DNA of 64,000 bases. Origin: Euglena gracilis (Eukaryota > Euglenida > Euglenophyceae > Euglenales). The stretch is taken from NCBI GenBank assembly GCA_039621445.1, contig CP154957.1, positions 2,040,504 to 2,104,503 of the forward strand, given 5' to 3'. The notes below the pieces were generated by a model, which saw nothing but the letters and a program-made list of their open reading frames with translations, did no database searches and had not been told where the DNA came from. Below are positions 62,570 through 64,000 of this stretch, one piece after another. The position numbers were made by a program, and so were the translations under genes. The stretch's first letter is position 1. Each line of letters opens with the position of its first letter.

Positions 62570-64000
62570 AGGTGCCCCAAAAAACTGCCAATTATAAAAA
62601 AAAAATCATTATTGTTACCTAAAGCTTGCCCTGGCCAGCCCAAATCCGACCCATTTTTGCCCATCCAGCCACCCGAAATTAAACAAAAGTAAATAAATGT
62701 AAGCAGTTAGAGAAATAAAACTCGTCGATGAGGGGTTCGGGGCAGGGAAACGGCTGGCTGGAAAAAGGATGCTGGTTGGTGGACACACCCTTGGGAGTGG
62801 GATCAGACACCCGTTGGAAAGCGCTGTGGCACTCATGCCACTCGCTGCCAATCGCTGCCACTCGCTACGGCACTCATGCCTGGGCATGCCACTCCCTGGT
62901 CCGCCACCTCCCGCTGTTTCCCTCCTCCGGAAACCCTATGGGTGGTTGTTGACCACCCCTCTGGGTTGAACCCATCATTCTTTCCCATTTAAATCAATGA
63001 TTTTGCATGGCGAAATGTCAAAATTGGTGGGACTGTGTCCCCCCCCCCCCAGCAGAATGTCCCATAACCCCCCCCAAAAGAAGATCCTCCCTGCCAGGGT
63101 CCAGTTGGGCTCCCCTTGGGGGGGGGGGGCAAGGGGGGGGGAGTGGTCTGACCCCTGCTCTCCGCAAAACCACCGCTCACTTAATACCTTGCGGTCGGGT
63201 CAAGGGGGGTCCTGGCATCACCAACTAGGAAAAATTTCCCTCTGCACTTCGTGCCAATTTGGAAAAAGGTTTTAGGCACGCTTGATATTTGGGGGACTTT
63301 ACATACATCCCTGGCCAACCCCCCCCAACAGGTTCGGAAAAAAAGCCTCTGGAAGCAATGCCCTGCTCCGAGACATTTTGGGGAGGATGGACAATTTTAT
63401 GATCCATGCACCCATGCACGGCAGTTAAATGTGGGCGGTGAGGAGGTGGACACAGCTGACGAGGACTTTCCAAGAGCCCCTCAGCAGAGCCTCACCCCTT
63501 GGCATGGCATGCCAACCCATCTGCCATTTGCCCCGGAAATCACCAATTTTTCCTTTGTGGAGGTTGTTTGGTTCATTTTGGGGTTTAAAAGGTTTCTTCG
63601 TTTTCGAATGACAGTTTGTTGTAAATTATTCTCGAGACTTCTTGACGGTTTTTTTGCGCTTCACAGATGATTTTTTTGTATGTGTGGGCGCCATCCCTCT
63701 CAGCCGGACCCCCAGCATAGCACAAGAACTTAGACGGAATGGGGGGTGCCTTTGCAGAAATGGCAGAAACCACCAAGTTATGGTGTGCATAGACTTGTTT
63801 GTAAAAGTCGTTTGGTGAAAGCAGACTCCGTAGAATGCTGGTGTGCATCCGCTTGCTTGAAATTAATTTGATTGGTATAGATAAGTAAGATCAAAAGACC
63901 ACCGGAGAAAAGGAGAAAGAACAAAACCACAAGAGGCATGTTCATCAGAAGCTGGAAGAAAGGAAGGTTAAAGGCTCAGAGTTGACAAACAGGTGTTTAA
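62570..64000. other. Right end, no confident gene
   Basis: CTGCCACTCGCTGCCAATCG-type short repeats at 62830-62890 and C/G runs at 63035-63150. At 63430-63520 both strands show moderate coding-like bias (minus: W-K-V-L-V-S-C-V-H-L-L), with no clear splice sites, so no exon is called. Confidence 0.4.

Overview
The window is nuclear DNA of a eukaryote, very probably an intron-rich protist or alga. Protein-coding signal comes only in short blocks, mostly 45 to 220 bases, whose third codon positions are almost all G or C. Most blocks are bounded by AG acceptors and GT donors (often GTGTGT, GTGCAC or GTACxx). Between them lie kilobases of AT-rich or simple-repeat sequence. No operon, ribosome binding site, rRNA, convincing tRNA or CRISPR array was seen. 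The species cannot be named. GC-rich third positions, every confident exon on one strand, candidate GC/GA donors and introns full of short transposons would fit a dinoflagellate-like or other complex algal genome. However, the telomere-like motif present is TTAGGG, not TTTAGGG.

Nearly all coding blocks are on the minus strand, so genes read from high to low coordinates. From about 55.0 kb down to 50.2 kb, exons assemble into a DUF3431-type protein: a D-W-L-D block, then N-E-A..Y-I-R-F-I-L-D, then L-P-E-H-T-A-F-L-H-D-H..S-W-H-N, then a Y-P-Y-I-S-L-N block. From about 47.8 kb down to 0.27 kb runs a long series of small exons, several of which look like pieces of C2 domains (for example W-N-E-D-F-T-F and I-T-F-T-L-G-N). 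They may belong to one giant multi-C2 gene or to several tandem genes; the sequence alone cannot decide. Above 56 kb, a few further minus-strand exons of unknown family hint at another gene or at upstream exons of the DUF3431 gene.

The introns hold the most distinctive content: many short inverted-repeat elements of about 120 to 480 bp. Nine share termini of the type CA(G/T)(G/A)C..TTGCTTA..GACC or close variants and are flanked by 8-base target duplications, exact or with one mismatch. Inside they carry runs of C and G and often a small palindrome (GGCGCTTCGCGCC or GGCGCCTTTGGCGCC). This resembles hAT-type MITEs. Several sit within a few bases of exon borders, which recalls introner elements. 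Other families have TA-type duplications (10.8 and 48.1 kb), telomere-like palindromes embedded in TA/ATGT microsatellites (18.5 and 43.4 kb), or long perfect inverted repeats (24.6 to 25.3 kb). That last element encloses the only clear plus-strand coding fragment.

Simple repeats are abundant: (CA)n, (CATA)n, (TATG)n, (TA)n, poly-T and others. A complex satellite block fills 33.4 to 35.7 kb. Exon coordinates were read by eye from splice-site-like dinucleotides and third-position bias, so ends may be off by a few to a few tens of bases.
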